A DNA stretch of 64,000 nt, taken from Ephydatia muelleri. Lineage: Eukaryota > Porifera > Demospongiae > Spongillida > Spongillidae. This document shows, in pieces, positions 46,351 through 57,451 of the stretch. Location: positions 5,900,528 through 5,964,527 of the forward strand of contig JABACO010000005.1 in NCBI GenBank assembly GCA_013339895.1, in the 5' to 3' direction. The first letter of the stretch is position 1. Each line of letters opens with the position of its first letter. Position numbers and translations under genes: made by a program. The notes below the pieces were generated by a model. That model ran no database searches. It was not told the DNA's origin and worked only from the letters and a program-made list of their open reading frames with translations.

Positions 46351-48075
46351 CTTGTGATGAGTAATTGGCTCTCGAACTCTTGACAACGCACAAGTGCGAA
46401 GAACTAAAGAGGACCAAATGATGTACAAGAACGAAAGTTAACGAACAATCACACACACATACACACAACATACATAAGCTGGTAGTGCTCGTGTTACTTG
46501 CTATATTTGTTTCACTTGTGACTCACGAACTCTTGACAATGCACAAGCGCGAAGAACTAAAGAGGACCAAATGATGTACAAGAACGAAAGTTAACGAACA
46601 ATCACACACACATACACACAACATACATAAGCTGGTAGTGCTCGTGTTACTTGCTATATTTGTTTCACTTGTGACTCACGAACTCTTGACAATGCACAAG
46701 CGCGAAGAACTAAACAGGACCAAATGATGTACAAGAACGAAAGTTAACGAACAATCACACACACGTACACACAACATACATAAGCTAGTAGTCTTGCCAT
46801 AGATTGAAGACCTTACGGAACGGGATTGGAAACACAATACATTGCAATGGCATTGACACTCTTTCATTTAAATATGACGGACGTCATGTACATTTTATGA
46901 GTATTCATTACATGGTGCGCTACGTTGGAGGTAGGAGTGTTGGAACAACCGTTACTTCATTCAGTTGCTGCCACAGATGGGCCCTCCTGGCATCCTTCCA
47001 AATGTCTATCCCAATTGAGACAGTAAGCTCACTGCATTCATGGCGCCTTTGTTGTTCGTACTTGTGTTTTTGACAATCGTCCTCGCCGATACATGTCCTA
47101 ATTAACTTGTCAGATATGCAGGGCTGTAAGTACGCTTCTATAAGTACAGAAAGCTTCAAATCCCCCCTACGGCACCTATTGGCCTTCGCTCTTTTCGTAA
47201 AACTAATTTTGAAGCCACAACTATCTACCATAGTGGCACAACAATCCATATGGCACGTATAGTATTATAGCTACTTTTTTGTGTTTGAAACTATGTAACT
47301 TTAAAGCCATAGGTCTTGTTCTCTTCAAACCAGCACTACGGTATTCTTCAAACATCGAGCATTTTAGCAAGGCATGCTTCGTCGCTTGAACATGCTGCAT
47401 GTTGCCACGGCGATTCATACAAAAATATCACTTTGCTTTGGCAACGCTTGATCGACTTGTTTTGGTGATCCACGCACTCTAAAGCTTTACATACATTGTG
47501 TCTGAAGTAACCAAAAGAGTTAGAAACCATCTATAGACTTTAGGGAATCTTAACTGTCTATTTTACCTTCTATTCAGTTGTCTACGTCCACACCAATTCT
47601 CATGTCACCAAGAAAGCCCGCGCGAACTTAATTAGATTCATGCGAAACAAGGATAAATTTTCATTGAATTGGAATAGATGCAGCGTTTCCAATCCCGTTC
47701 CGTAAGGTCTTCAATCTATGGTCTTGCTATATTTGTTAAACTTGTGACTTACGAACTCTTGACAATGCACAAGCGCGAAGAAGTGTACAATAACGAAACT
47801 TAACGCACGAACCCCCGGGACACATGCACACAACACACACACGCATGCACGCACGCAAGCACACACGCACACACGCACACACACACACACACACACACAT
47901 ACACACACATAGACAACACACCAAACACACACGTACGCTGATAGTGCTCGTGTTTCCTTTGACGAGTAGTTTCTCTTGACAACGCACAAGCGTGACGAAC
48001 GTAATATACGATGAATCCGCGCTTGATTTTTATAGATACCGTATACCCAATGAAACAATTTCTTTTTTAAAAAAC
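46351..48075. repeat. Tandem repeat of about 155 bp, split by a transposon
   Basis: CTTGTGACTCACGAACTCTTG begins units near 46514 and 46669; a diverged first unit starts near 46351 and a fourth near 47741. Each contains GCACAAGCGCGAAGAA, AACGAAAGTTAACG and a CA-rich run that has expanded to about 45 bp of CA at 47860-47900 in the last unit. The array is split at 46797/47722 by the TIR element. Confidence 0.85.
46798..47721. mobile_element. 924-bp TIR element with TCTTG target duplication
   Basis: It starts CCATAGATTGAAGACC and ends with the reverse complement, with inverted repeats of about 38 bp and one mismatch. TCTTG lies on both sides (46793-46797 and 47722-47726). Minus-strand frames inside (SKVIFLYESPWQHAAC near 47430; RAHLWQQLNEVTVVP near 46950) may be relics of coding sequence, but I recognise no family. 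Superfamily unknown. Confidence 0.85.
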
Positions 48076-48230
48076 ATGGCGAAATCAAATACTGTTGGCT
48101 CGAGAAAATAAGTTTACGGCCTGGTAGCTATTGCCACTATGTTAGTCCGCATGCGCTGGCCATTACCTGAAAAGCACGTAATCGCATACTTAGCTTGTAA
48201 ACCGTTCCGTAAACCGTTCCGCGCGAAGCA

Positions 48231-48545
48231 ATGGCAGAATTTCATGAAGCGTTGGCCTATTCTCTTCTGTGTGTGAACCAACAGAACCTTGTACTGAAAG
48301 CGAAGCAGGAGGAAGCACTGTTTCATTTGTACAACGGTCGAGATGTGTTCGCTTGGTTTCCTACAGGTTACGGGAAGTCGATTTGTTTCCAACTTGTACC
48401 GTTCTTATTGGACTTTAAATTGAACCACACCACTGTTCCACAAGTGGAACGAAGTGAGGTTCTAGTTATCTCACCACTCGTTTCCCTGATGGTCGACCAG
48501 GTATCTGGGTTACACAGGAGGGGTGTACCTTGTATGGTGCACTAA
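48231..48545 (+). pseudogene. RecQ-like helicase N-terminal piece, copy B
   Basis: 104 residues starting MAEFHEALAYSLL. Motif I is WFPTGYGKSICFQ and motif Ia is VISPLVSLMVDQVSGL, the canonical RecQ order. The frame then ends at the TAA at 48543-48545, just before the (TG)n tract, so the DEAH box and the whole second RecA-like domain are absent. Compared with copy A this copy keeps Gln after VD and Cys in place of Phe after KSI, so it is the better preserved of the two. Confidence 0.75.
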
Positions 48546-48570
48546 GGGAGCTAAGGTCTATTGTGCCATC

Positions 48571-48603
<33 letters not shown>

Positions 48604-48780
48604 GTGTGTGTGTGTGTGGTTTATGTGTGTGTGTGTGGTGTGTGGTTTATGTATGTGTGTGTGGTTTATGTGTGTGTATGTGTGTGTGGTTTATGTGTGT
48701 GTGTGTGTTGTGTGTGTGTGTGTGGTGTGTGTGTACATATGTGTATGTGTGTGTGTGTGTACATATGTGTATGTGTGTAG
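48571..48780 (+). repeat. (TG)n microsatellite, interrupted, copy B
   Basis: Same position in the element as 24257-24460, with a different number of TG units and GGTTTATG interruptions. Confidence 0.97.
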
Positions 48781-48809
48781 TATGAGTAAGTAAATGCATT
48801 TCAATACTT

Positions 48810-49443
48810 TCATTTGCAACTCTTACCTTCAACAGGATTCTGTGAAACGTTTGAGACATCTACCACATCTATCTCTTGTTCACCCGGATCATCTGTACTG
48901 CTGCACTCTGTACTAACTTGAATACTGCAAATGTCACTCAGTGGTATGGTAGTACGATCGTCTGCAGGTGCTGTTGTGGTGACATTAAAATGAAACAAGT
49001 ACATGTACTATTAATTCATGTTTTGTCTTACAGCTGTCACAATCAGGATAAGTAAGCCTTCTTCCAGGGTGCTCAGGAGTCAGCCGCTTAGCCCCTGGTC
49101 TACACTGCCTAGTCTGATGAGATGCCCCAGGACCACTTGAATCCTTAGTTCTCTTATTTGTAACCTGGACTTGTGAATTACTACCAGAGGCAGTGAGAGT
49201 GGGGTCTTTGTTCTTTTCGTAAGTAGCCTTGGCCTTGGCTGTTGTTCTAAAATACTCTCCTGACATAAGTTTGTTTTTGCAAGGTATGCAAATGAACCTG
49301 GACAAACCATCAGAAGCCACTGGGACATCAGCAACCTTGCTGAGCCTGTTTGCAAGATCTGATGCCAAAGATTCCCTTGAAAAAAGTGTGACATAATGTG
49401 TACGAGACATAACATTGTCACAAATTCTACAAGACTTTGACAT
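48810..49443 (-). CDS. ZAD-like zinc-finger protein, two exons, copy B
   Basis: Same structure as copy A: exon 1 at 49443-49032, a 61-bp GT-AG intron, exon 2 at 48970-48810. MSKSCRICDNVM opens the frame and the second Cys pair is CIPCKNKL. It differs from copy A by only a few residues (for example Ser to Asn at position 10, Lys to Arg in FSRES). Both copies keep an open spliced frame while the facing helicase frame is cut short, which hints at later decay or weaker constraint on the helicase. The start codon lies about 100 bp inside the right TIR, so the TIR may serve as promoter for both genes (inference). Confidence 0.6.
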
Positions 49444-49662
49444 CGTATACGTATACGCGTCACGTGTGCGAAGTTTTTAATTTTATTCATAAACAATACC
49501 TTAACGAGGCAGACCGGATATGAGTTTGCTTACGGAACGGTTAACAGCTAAGTATACGATTACGTGTTTTTCAGGTAATGGCCAGCGCATGCGCACTAAC
49601 ATAGTGGCAATAGCTACCAGGCCGTCTTTTTTCCTAAACTTAAATTGACGGCCTGGGGACGA

Positions 49663-50449
49663 CACTGTGTAAAAAGGGTTGTTATACTGTATAACACTGT
49701 TATACAAGTAGTTATACAGTATTTGTTATACACATTGCGTATAATTGTGTATAACTGTGTATAACGGCAGTGTGTGCTAATCAAAAAACCACAGTGTAAA
49801 TAAGGGTTGTTATACACGCCTGTATACAAGTATCTCAAAATTGCTAATTACATTCTACCGATCCGCGAGGGCGTAATTCGTTGCACACAAGTGAATGCTA
49901 TTGTAGCTATTAACAATTTAATGCCATCTTTCTAAACAATCGTTGTACGCGAAATGAAGGAATAGAATTTGGACTCCAAGCGTTTGAAAAAGCGTTAGTG
50001 AAGACGCGCGAACTGCGTTCAGAAGAATCTACTTTTGTATGGACAACTTTACTTTTCTCGCTTGGTAAGGGGTTGAACTACTTTCTTTCGTTTCCTTTTT
50101 AACATCGTATTGTTCCTAGTTGCGATCGCGCGATTTTAATCGCCATTTTTTAGGCACTTCAAGGCCATTCGATCCTGTGCGTGTTTTGTGCGTTCTACTT
50201 TTTGTTATGTAAGTTTGAAGATGATGAGAACTGTTGGAAGACACTTTGGAGTGGTGAAACTCGTTCCGTTGCGCGTAAGTAGTCGTTTGGATTATAATTA
50301 CGTGGTTTTGAAAGAGTAAGATAGTTAAAAACTCAGTTGTGGCTCCTGTCAGTTGTTTGTGAGTGCCGTTTTCTAGATTCAATGTACTTATGCTTTTCTG
50401 AAGTGCCTTCGATTTAGAGCACAATTTAATCTATTGTTGTCTGTGTCTG
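49663..50449. other. Non-coding part of the duplicated block, copy B
   Basis: TATAC-rich start and unique DNA closely matching 25336-26119. No gene was recognised. Confidence 0.6.
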
Positions 50450-51054
50450 TGTCCATATTCGCCTGATATGTGTGCAATGTTGCTAGTCTGTGTGTATCAG
50501 TGTTCAAGTAGTCTACATCAGTGTTGCTTGGTGTTTGTGCATCAGTGTTGCTTGGTGTGTATGCGTGTGTGCATCTGTGTGTGTACATCAGTGTTGCTTG
50601 GTGTGTGTACATCAGTGTAGCTTAGTGTGTAGTTTCTATGTGTGTGTATGTGCATCAGTGTTGCTAGGTATGTGTACATCAGTGTTGCTAGATGTGTGTA
50701 CATTGATGTTGCTAGGTATGTGTGCATCAGTGTTGTTAGGTGTGTGTGCAACACTGTTGCTTGGTGTGTGTACATCAGTGTTTGCTAGGTGTGTGTGCAT
50801 CAGTGTTGCTAGGTGTGTGTACATCAGTGTTGCTTGGTGTGTGTACATCAGTGTAGCTTAGTGTGTAGTTTCTATGTGTGTGTGTGTGCATCAGTGTTGT
50901 TAGGTGTGTGTACATCAGTGTTGCTTGGTGTGTATGTCTGTGTGTGTGCATCAGTGTTGCTATGTTTGTGTGTGTGCATCAGTGTTGCTAGATGTGTGTA
51001 CATCAGTGTTGCTAGGTGTGTGTACATCGATGTTGTAAGGTGTGTGTGCATCAG
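50450..51054. repeat. Minisatellite of about 24 bp, copy B, first segment
   Basis: Variants of CATCAGTGTTGCTAGGTGTGTGTA. The array continues at 51996-52220 and 55412-55508, having been split by two transposon insertions. Confidence 0.92.
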
Positions 51055-51995
51055 CAGTGGCGGACGGAGGGGGGGGGGGGGGCACAAGGGGCCTGTGCCC
51101 CCCCCTTACCCCGTGAAATGAATAGATGCGGTCATACGGTCAAGATGTGGTCATACACGACTGAAAACCATCAAATGATTACAATACCGCAGTCAGATAT
51201 TGATTATTGTCTCATTAATTAATCACACACAATTTATAATCCTGGACCATATATCATGGCTGCCATTGAAGAACAATCTGACGCTAGCGTTAACCAGGTA
51301 AAGAAAAGAAAAGCGTCTGTGATTACAGATTTCTTCTGTAAACGATCAGCGTTGGTAAGTATAGTACATGAAGCACAATAATCATGCAGCTCTATTGGTC
51401 AGCTGCTGCCAAAGAAAGTCGCCCAAGCAACCTTTTGTCCGCTCTAAGGGCTTGTAGGAAGCAGCAATTTCCAAACGTTCATACCATCCTTCATATTAAT
51501 TATTATGACAGTTTGGCCTCTGACGAGTTGCGAGGCAGAGCGCTCCATCAGTGGACTAAGGAGGCTAACAACGTACCTCAGGTCAACAATGACGGGGAAA
51601 GGATGAATGGATTGGCCCTGCTAGCTGTACATAGATGTATCAGCGTTTCTGTGAAGGAAACAATTGATGCTTTTGCAAGCAAACAGCCACGGAGAATGAA
51701 GCTTTCCTTCATCTTGGAGGATGCAGCCACTGATGCTACTGATGAATTATTGTATAGCGTGTGCAGCGGTGTGAATTAAAATTAATGATTGCATGGGTTT
51801 TAAATTATCATTATTTTTACGTAGTTTTGGAAGGTTTTAAAACGTAAAAACCGTTGGCTTCTGGGGCTCTGCCCCAGACCCCGATGGGGGAGCTTACAGC
51901 GCTCCCCCATACCCCCTAGCTGTTAGTGTTTGGGGTCCCGCCCACAAGCGTGCCCCCCCCCCCCCCCCCCCTCCTAAATCCTGCGTCCGCCGCTG
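51055..51995 (+). mobile_element. hAT internal-deletion derivative, 941 bp
   Basis: It starts CAGTGGCGGACGGAGG and ends with the reverse complement of CAGCGGCGGACGCAGG. CATCAG flanks both ends (TGCATCAG, 8 bp, if the right end is placed two bases earlier, which fits the hAT rule). It splits the minisatellite. Both subterminal zones carry long G or C runs. The interior keeps the first and last parts of a hAT transposase. GC-rich subterminal words are shared with 16740-18112. Confidence 0.85.
51256..51779 (+). pseudogene. hAT transposase, N- and C-terminal ends only
   Basis: 51256-51378 reads MAAIEEQSD and then KKRKASVITDFFCKRSA, the Lys-rich start typical of hAT proteins with TTF-type fingers. 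From 51384, 131 residues end in ERMNGLALLAVHR and KQPRRMKLSFILED, the C-terminal dimerisation region (ERLNGLALxxxH ... RRMxLSxxL). The finger, the catalytic residues and the insertion domain are missing, so the element must rely on a full copy elsewhere. Confidence 0.75.
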
Positions 51996-52220
51996 CATCA
52001 GTGTTGCTAGGTGTGTGTGCAACACTGTTGCTTGGTGTGTGTACATCAGTGTTTGCTAGGTGTGTGTGCATCAGTGTTGCTAGGTGTGTGTACATCGATG
52101 TTGCTAGGTGTGTGTACATCAGTGTTTGCTAGGTGTGTGTGCATCAGTGTTGCTAGGTGTGTGTTCATCAGTGTTGCTAGGTGCGTGTACATCGATGTTG
52201 CTAGGTGTGTGTGCATCAGT
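51996..52220. repeat. Minisatellite, second segment
   Basis: Continuation of the array at 50450-51054 with the same units. It ends with CATCAGT, whose AGT (52218-52220) is the target duplication of the next insertion. Confidence 0.92.
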
Positions 52221-53400
52221 CACAGCAATTCAGGGCTTTGATTCCGGGCCCGTGACAGCACGCAATATCACCCGGAAGAGCGTGCTTCCGAATTTTGCGC
52301 GCCATGTGCTCTCGAAATCGTGAGTGGACCGATTTCATACGAATGATTTCTCGGTCCCGGAGGATTATTTGTATGCGCACGGGATAATTCGAGAGCAACG
52401 TCGCGCTCGAACGTGCAATTTTGTACGTGACCGAGGAACCTACCGTGTACGCGCAATATAGAACTATCGTATGACGTAAGGAAAGTTAAATACTATCATT
52501 ATTTCTCAGGTTATTGATCACATTGTCAAAAAATTTAATGTTTCAAGTTTACAAATATGAAACATAGAAAGTTGATAAGAGAACAAACCTGTTCGTAGAA
52601 AAGAAAGCATAACTGAAACAACACTTTTACCAAAAAATGGCCTTACCTCCCAGCAGTTGATGGTGACGTTGTAACATCTGACTTCCACAACACAGGTCTT
52701 TCTTTAGAATAGTTCACTGCTGTTAACCTGAATGCACGTAGAATACACCGCCATTTGAGCGAAAGGAAAAGGGTAACAATAACGAGGTGCTGTTACATCA
52801 CGTACGTTTTAGAGCTCTTGTTCAGCCAGGATGTTTCAGGTAGATCAAGGAATCCAACATTTCTGCCATAATGCAGTAGAGAACACCATTATTCTGTTCC
52901 CGACGTTACGCCTTGGAAGCAAACAAAGTGCCACACAAAAACACGTAATTGACAGCTTACCTCGCTGTGTAGCTGAGCCGGCCGTTCTTTCTAACCAACA
53001 ACCTGCCTAAATTGCTTCGCAGAACGTTATCCCAATACACAATTTCCTGACAAGCAAAGCTTTCAATTCAAAACCAGCGTAGGCTAAAGGTAACTCACCT
53101 GGCTTTCGTTTGACGATTTTGGAATAAAATGGCACCTCTCTGACTTACAGTGGTAGATGTAGTGTTCCACAGCGGTCATACATCCTATCAAAAAAAACAT
53201 TCTGTGGAGCCATACTTACCGACGCGAGACGAAAATAATCATCACGTGATTCACGTGGCTGCGTCGTCATGATGTTTTACTAATGACATGGCGATTGCAG
53301 ACCTCGCCTGCTGAGAGCGTGAGGCATTCTGAAAGACATTTCCATAATGGGAGGTTGGAGTTGGAATCCTGAGCCTTTGTATAAATGATTTGACAAGCGG

Positions 53401-53530
53401 CCGTTCATAAATTACGTCACCTATATGGACCCCTCTTATACTGAAGTATGCTTCATGTATACATCGTCACACTGGATGCTACCACCCTGCATGCTGGGGA
53501 CCCTTCGAAGTGACGTAATTTATGGATGGC
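53401..53530. mobile_element. Small inverted-repeat element or MITE relic
   Basis: CGTTCATAAATTACGTCAC at the left pairs with GTGACGTAATTTATGGATGG at the right. About 130 bp. A similar arm occurs near 22050. Target duplication not resolved. Confidence 0.45.
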
Positions 53531-53949
53531 ACCAAAGAAGACACCGAGAGAACGAGGTACATTCTAGCGATAGATTGTTTGCGTGCCCCGCCTCTTTATA
53601 TGATGCATATAATAAGTAACATCACGCAGCAGAACATATAATATAGTCTCCAGGGCAAGCTGAAGCATAAACCATCGTCCAAGAAATATATAAAAATGCA
53701 TTTCTTCATAAAAAATAACCAAGGCATTGACTGACCGCTTTGGTCGCCTCAGCTAATGCTCGTACCATTCTGAGTCGTTGTTACACCTTGTGCAGCAGGT
53801 GGATGAACTTTGTGTGTAATTGTGTGTGGTTATATACTTGTGTAGCACTGTACTCAGAACCAAGTCAACAATATGAAAAAAAAACTATTCATTAACATGA
53901 CTCTGATAGGTGAAAAGATTCTTGATGCATTTCCAGTGAGTGCTGCATA

Positions 53950-55050
53950 GGTCATTAGAAAACCAGTGGGGTGATGTCTCATACCAATGTGAAGCTTACT
54001 GGACAAACCTTAGCGGTGGATCCAGGAATTTAGGAAGAGGGGGCACAGGAAGGGGGTGGGTGCGGGAGGGGGATGTGCCCCCTCAGGCGCGAAGCGCGGA
54101 AGCTTTGAGCAATACAGCAATACTGACACACATTCATAATGAAAAATTAGCACTTATCACTTAATACAAAAGCATGAAAGTACATATACTACTAATACTA
54201 GTATGTAGCTAGTTTATGCATTTTTGTCATACAGTGAGGCGGAGAGCCTTCGTGGTCGCTTTTGAATGGTCGCGAAGCGTTAATACTTCTTTCATACGCT
54301 ACATCAGCAGTTACACGTACGATTACGTAACGTGAATATATATTTAGATGAACGGAAGGGGGGGGCACGTGCCCCCGGTGCCCCCCCTAGATCCGCCCCT
54401 GAACCTTGCGTCACATACAATGAAAAGTAGTGATACTCACCTCAGTATGTATACCATTATTAGTGACAAACGACTCACCTGATAGCCACACCCTTCAGAA
54501 TCACGTGACCCTCAGAAGACCATTGGGGTGATGTCTCATACCAATGTGAAGCTTACTGGACAAACCTTGTGTCACATACAATGAAATGTAGTGATACTCA
54601 CGTCAGTATGTATATCATTATTAGTGACAAACGACTCACCTGATAGCCACACCCTTCAGAATCACATGACCCTCAGAAGACCATTGGGGTGATGTCTCAT
54701 ACCAATGTGAAGCTTACTGGACAAACCTTGCGTCACATACTATGAAATGTAGTGATACTCACCATTATTAGTAACAAACGACTCACCAGATAGCCACACC
54801 CTTCAGAATCACGTGACCCTCAGAAGACCATTGAGGTGATGTCTCATACCAATGTGAAGCTTACTGGACAAACCTTGCGTCACATACAATGAAATGTACC
54901 ATAGATTATTTAGACATCTATGAATGTGCTGAGTGATACGTGTATACCATTATTAGATCTAGAGACAAACTCACCGAAGATAGCCACACCCTTCCGAATC
55001 ACATCACCCTAAGAAGACCACTGTGGTGAGGCCTCAGACCAATGTGAGTA
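53950..55050. repeat. Short satellite array in copy 2, about five units
   Basis: Units contain ATGTGAAGCTTACTGGACAA and AGCCACACCCTTCAGAATCA, both also in the 165-bp satellite at 11100-14390, but with a different middle (GTAGTGATACTCAC). So the array predates the split of the two element copies and has grown only in copy 1. Confidence 0.85.
54012..54400. mobile_element. hAT-like MITE, 389 bp
   Basis: It starts AGCGGTGGATCCAGG and ends with the reverse complement of AGGGGCGGATCTAGG. AACCTT lies on both sides (54006-54011 and 54402-54407), consistent with a degraded hAT-type duplication. The subterminal GGGGGCAC and GTGCCCCC words are like those of the element at 51055. It sits inside one satellite unit of copy 2. 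Confidence 0.8.
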
Positions 55051-55411
55051 CATACAACTAGCTATAGCCTTGTTCTGACTCCTGAGCGACAACGAGTGCA
55101 CAATGTTTTCGGTTTCAGGCATTAGAAAACTAGCTTTTTTTGACCTCACATACCTTAATTAAAAATTCGTGGGACCTGTCCTCTACTGCAGCTGTAGCCT
55201 CGGCGTGTTGTAAACTTAAAAGAGGTATTCGAATTCAAATTCAATCATACGTGAGGAGAGGGTTAAATGACCGTTTAATGATATTCCCGTACAGGATTGG
55301 GCGGTGAAATAATGGGACTACGTTAATCGTGAGTGCACGCTTTGTGATATGCACGGATGCATGACTGAATACGTATTTTGTAATCACCCGCGTGCGGACC
55401 GAATTGCTGTG

Positions 55412-55508
55412 AGTGTTGCTAGGTGTGTGTGCAACACAGTTGCTTGGTGTGTGTACATCAGTGTTGCTAGGTGTGTGTTCATCACTGTTGCTAGGTGTGT
55501 GTGCATCA
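55412..55508. repeat. Minisatellite, third segment
   Basis: The last units of the array, starting with the AGT target duplication and ending where the tnp2 transposase remnant begins. Confidence 0.9.
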
Positions 55509-57137
55509 AAAAATGGAGTGTTATTTACATGCATGAACTCCTTCCACACTCTACCATCATATATGTCATGCAGTGCATTGCTAGGGATAGTTCTTTGCCT
55601 CCATTTTTCACAGGCTAGCAGGACACCTGGACGACTAAAGTGCAATTTCAATGATTCTGCAAGAGATTTGTAACAATACATTTTGTGGGGATATGCTCTC
55701 AATGAACCATCCTTTAGTTTTATTCTAGCCACCAATTGTGAGCCACATGGTTTTCTACGAGCTCGATGAGGATGCTGGGGATACTCGCAATATGTGCAAA
55801 CGTTGTCTATAGTAGTGAGTACATCATCTAAATTATATATGGAGTGACATTTAGGACATACAACAAACTTGATCAAACTATTTCTGTTAACACGTAAGAT
55901 GTTTCATAAGCTTCTCAAAGACTTAGGAAAGATGAATGATATCGAGGCTAATAGTGGGGAAAACTCTTTTAACACCGCGTCCGCGAGTAAAGGGGGTCAA
56001 TTTAGGCCGTTTTGGGGGGAAGTAAAAAAAACTAAAAGGTCCGCTGATGAGTATTTTTCTTTTCAAATACAGGAATGTGGAAGTACAACTCTTGAGACAA
56101 CATTGGATGCATTTTGTGAGAGATCATTCAACTTGCTGGATGCTACAAATGCGGCGATATAAAAGTGGTCTATGTTGATGAAACCATATTTCATCATGAT
56201 AGAAAAACGGCAATAATCACATTGTATAAGCCAAGTTGAGCTTTTAAACATTTCAATGCTTTTTCAATCATATGCAATGTATTTTATTTACTGTGTGCAT
56301 GTGTTGTATCGTGTCTATAGAACGCTATACATTACCGCATGCATGCGGTTTAACTTTGTTGCTTTGCACGCTGCTTTGCGAGTCTGCATGCACACATAAT
56401 TTTTATTTTCAGGGAAACCAAGAGCTGCATTGATATAGATTACTTATGCATGCTTATGAATTTACAGTAAAGAAGGGAAGGGGTGTAAAATGATAAAATG
56501 ATAAGCGTAGTACCGATTAAAGTGCGTGCATCAAAACTGTGATAGTTGCAGCTGTTATAAATTATAATGCGAACATCGTGTAAAAGGCTACTCTACTTAT
56601 TTTACAACTAGTACCTGTGATTCTATTGTTAGCGGATCTTTTAGGTTTTTAGTTTCCCCTCAATTCTGACCCACTTTACTCGCGGACGCGGTGTTAAATT
56701 ATAAAGCAGTAGAAATGCAAAACAGTTAGCAAGGTGTCGATGGCGTTAATTCCAATATTGTACCATTTCAGTAGAATGGTTAGAAAACAGATCATTACGG
56801 CATGTGCTTTCCTTGAGATCGATTCTTCCTCTACATCTTCAGCCGTCGGCATTACATGATTGGGAAGGAGATCTGAAGTGCTATTATTACCTTGAATATC
56901 CTCGTCAATGTCTGCAGCATTTTTGTACTTACCTTCTGCTTCATCTGAATCATATATGCTTGCATTTAAAAATTGCTCGTTCTCCGAATCGCTCTCATCT
57001 GATGAAGCTGCCGCTAATACATTTTTCATTGCCCACGAATTCGACGATGCGTCGAAATATAGCTTTCTATGCTTCAGGTACGTATTTGACGAGACTGTTT
57101 CACGACAGTGTGGGCAATAACGACGGTTACGAGGCAT
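55509..57137 (-). pseudogene. tnp2-type (CACTA/Plavaka-like) transposase, N-terminal half
   Basis: The minus-strand start MPRNRRYCPHCRETV at 57137 gives a CxxC...H finger, followed by a Ser/Asp/Glu-rich stretch (SSDESDSENEQ) and a hydrophobic segment (FLTILLKWYNIGINAIDTLL) up to 56698. After the nested TTAA element the same protein continues from 55968: NRNSLIKFVVCPKCHSIYNL, CTYCEYPQHPHRARRKPC, ACEKWRQR and DIYDGRVWKEFM, ending at NNTPFF where the minisatellite begins. These are hallmarks of the region before the tnp2 catalytic domain (recalled family pattern). One stop lies before NILRVNRN. The catalytic domain is gone. Confidence 0.7.
55973..56693. mobile_element. 721-bp TTAA-flanked element (piggyBac- or Kolobok-like MITE)
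   Basis: It starts CACCGCGTCCGCGAGTAAAG and ends with its reverse complement; imperfect inverted repeats extend to about 70 bp. TTAA lies on both sides (55969-55972 and 56694-56697). It sits in the tnp2 remnant, whose reading continues on either side. The TTAA target is typical of piggyBac and Kolobok; a choice between them is not possible. No transposase. Confidence 0.88.
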
Positions 57138-57451
57138 TCTCAGCTTGAATTGCTTAGCCAGCACTCAGATTTGAAATCTCTGCTCAGTAATTACGTCATA
57201 CAAACCCGCGTGGACCAATGGGAATATTTGCGCCAAATAGCATATTGCTGCATCTGTCCATTCATTGCTTCTGTCGTACATATTAATGATCTGCGCATCA
57301 AGAATCCGTTTGTCACTCCCAGTCGTGTGAATGTATCTCGTCGGCCTATTCTACCTCGCTCTGGTAAATTATTCATTATGCAATGTATTTTAAAATCACT
57401 GAAAATATATTGCATCGACACCGACTATGATATGTATATTAGGAGGGTCTC

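Larger units (their letters stand above)
48110..49662. mobile_element. TIR element with helicase and ZAD-finger genes, copy B
   Basis: Near-identical to 23775-25335, in the same orientation. The left terminal 20 bp or so present in copy A (from CGTCCCC) is missing here; the repeat begins at TAAGTTTACGGCCTGG. The right end is CCAGGCCGTCAATTT (reverse complement) after GTCGTCCC. The surrounding block (48076-51054) matches copy A beyond both TIRs. The (TG)n tract differs in length. Confidence 0.65.
52221..55411 (+). mobile_element. CACTA/EnSpm-like non-autonomous element, copy 2
   Basis: CACAGCAATTC at 52221 and GAATTGCTGTG ending at 55411, flanked by AGT on both sides. Taking it out with one AGT restores a normal minisatellite unit (CATC-AGT-GTTGCTAGG), which proves the borders. 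The first kilobase is almost identical to the copy at 63102 and more distant from the copy at 9590. The interior holds a short array (about 53950-55050) of diverged 150-165-bp units related to the satellite of copy 1, interrupted by a hAT-like MITE. No transposase. Confidence 0.92.

Noticed and set aside
53401-53530. CRE-like TGACGTAA pair as a promoter
   Set aside because: The two sites are the arms of a small inverted repeat, so the match is better explained as a MITE relic.
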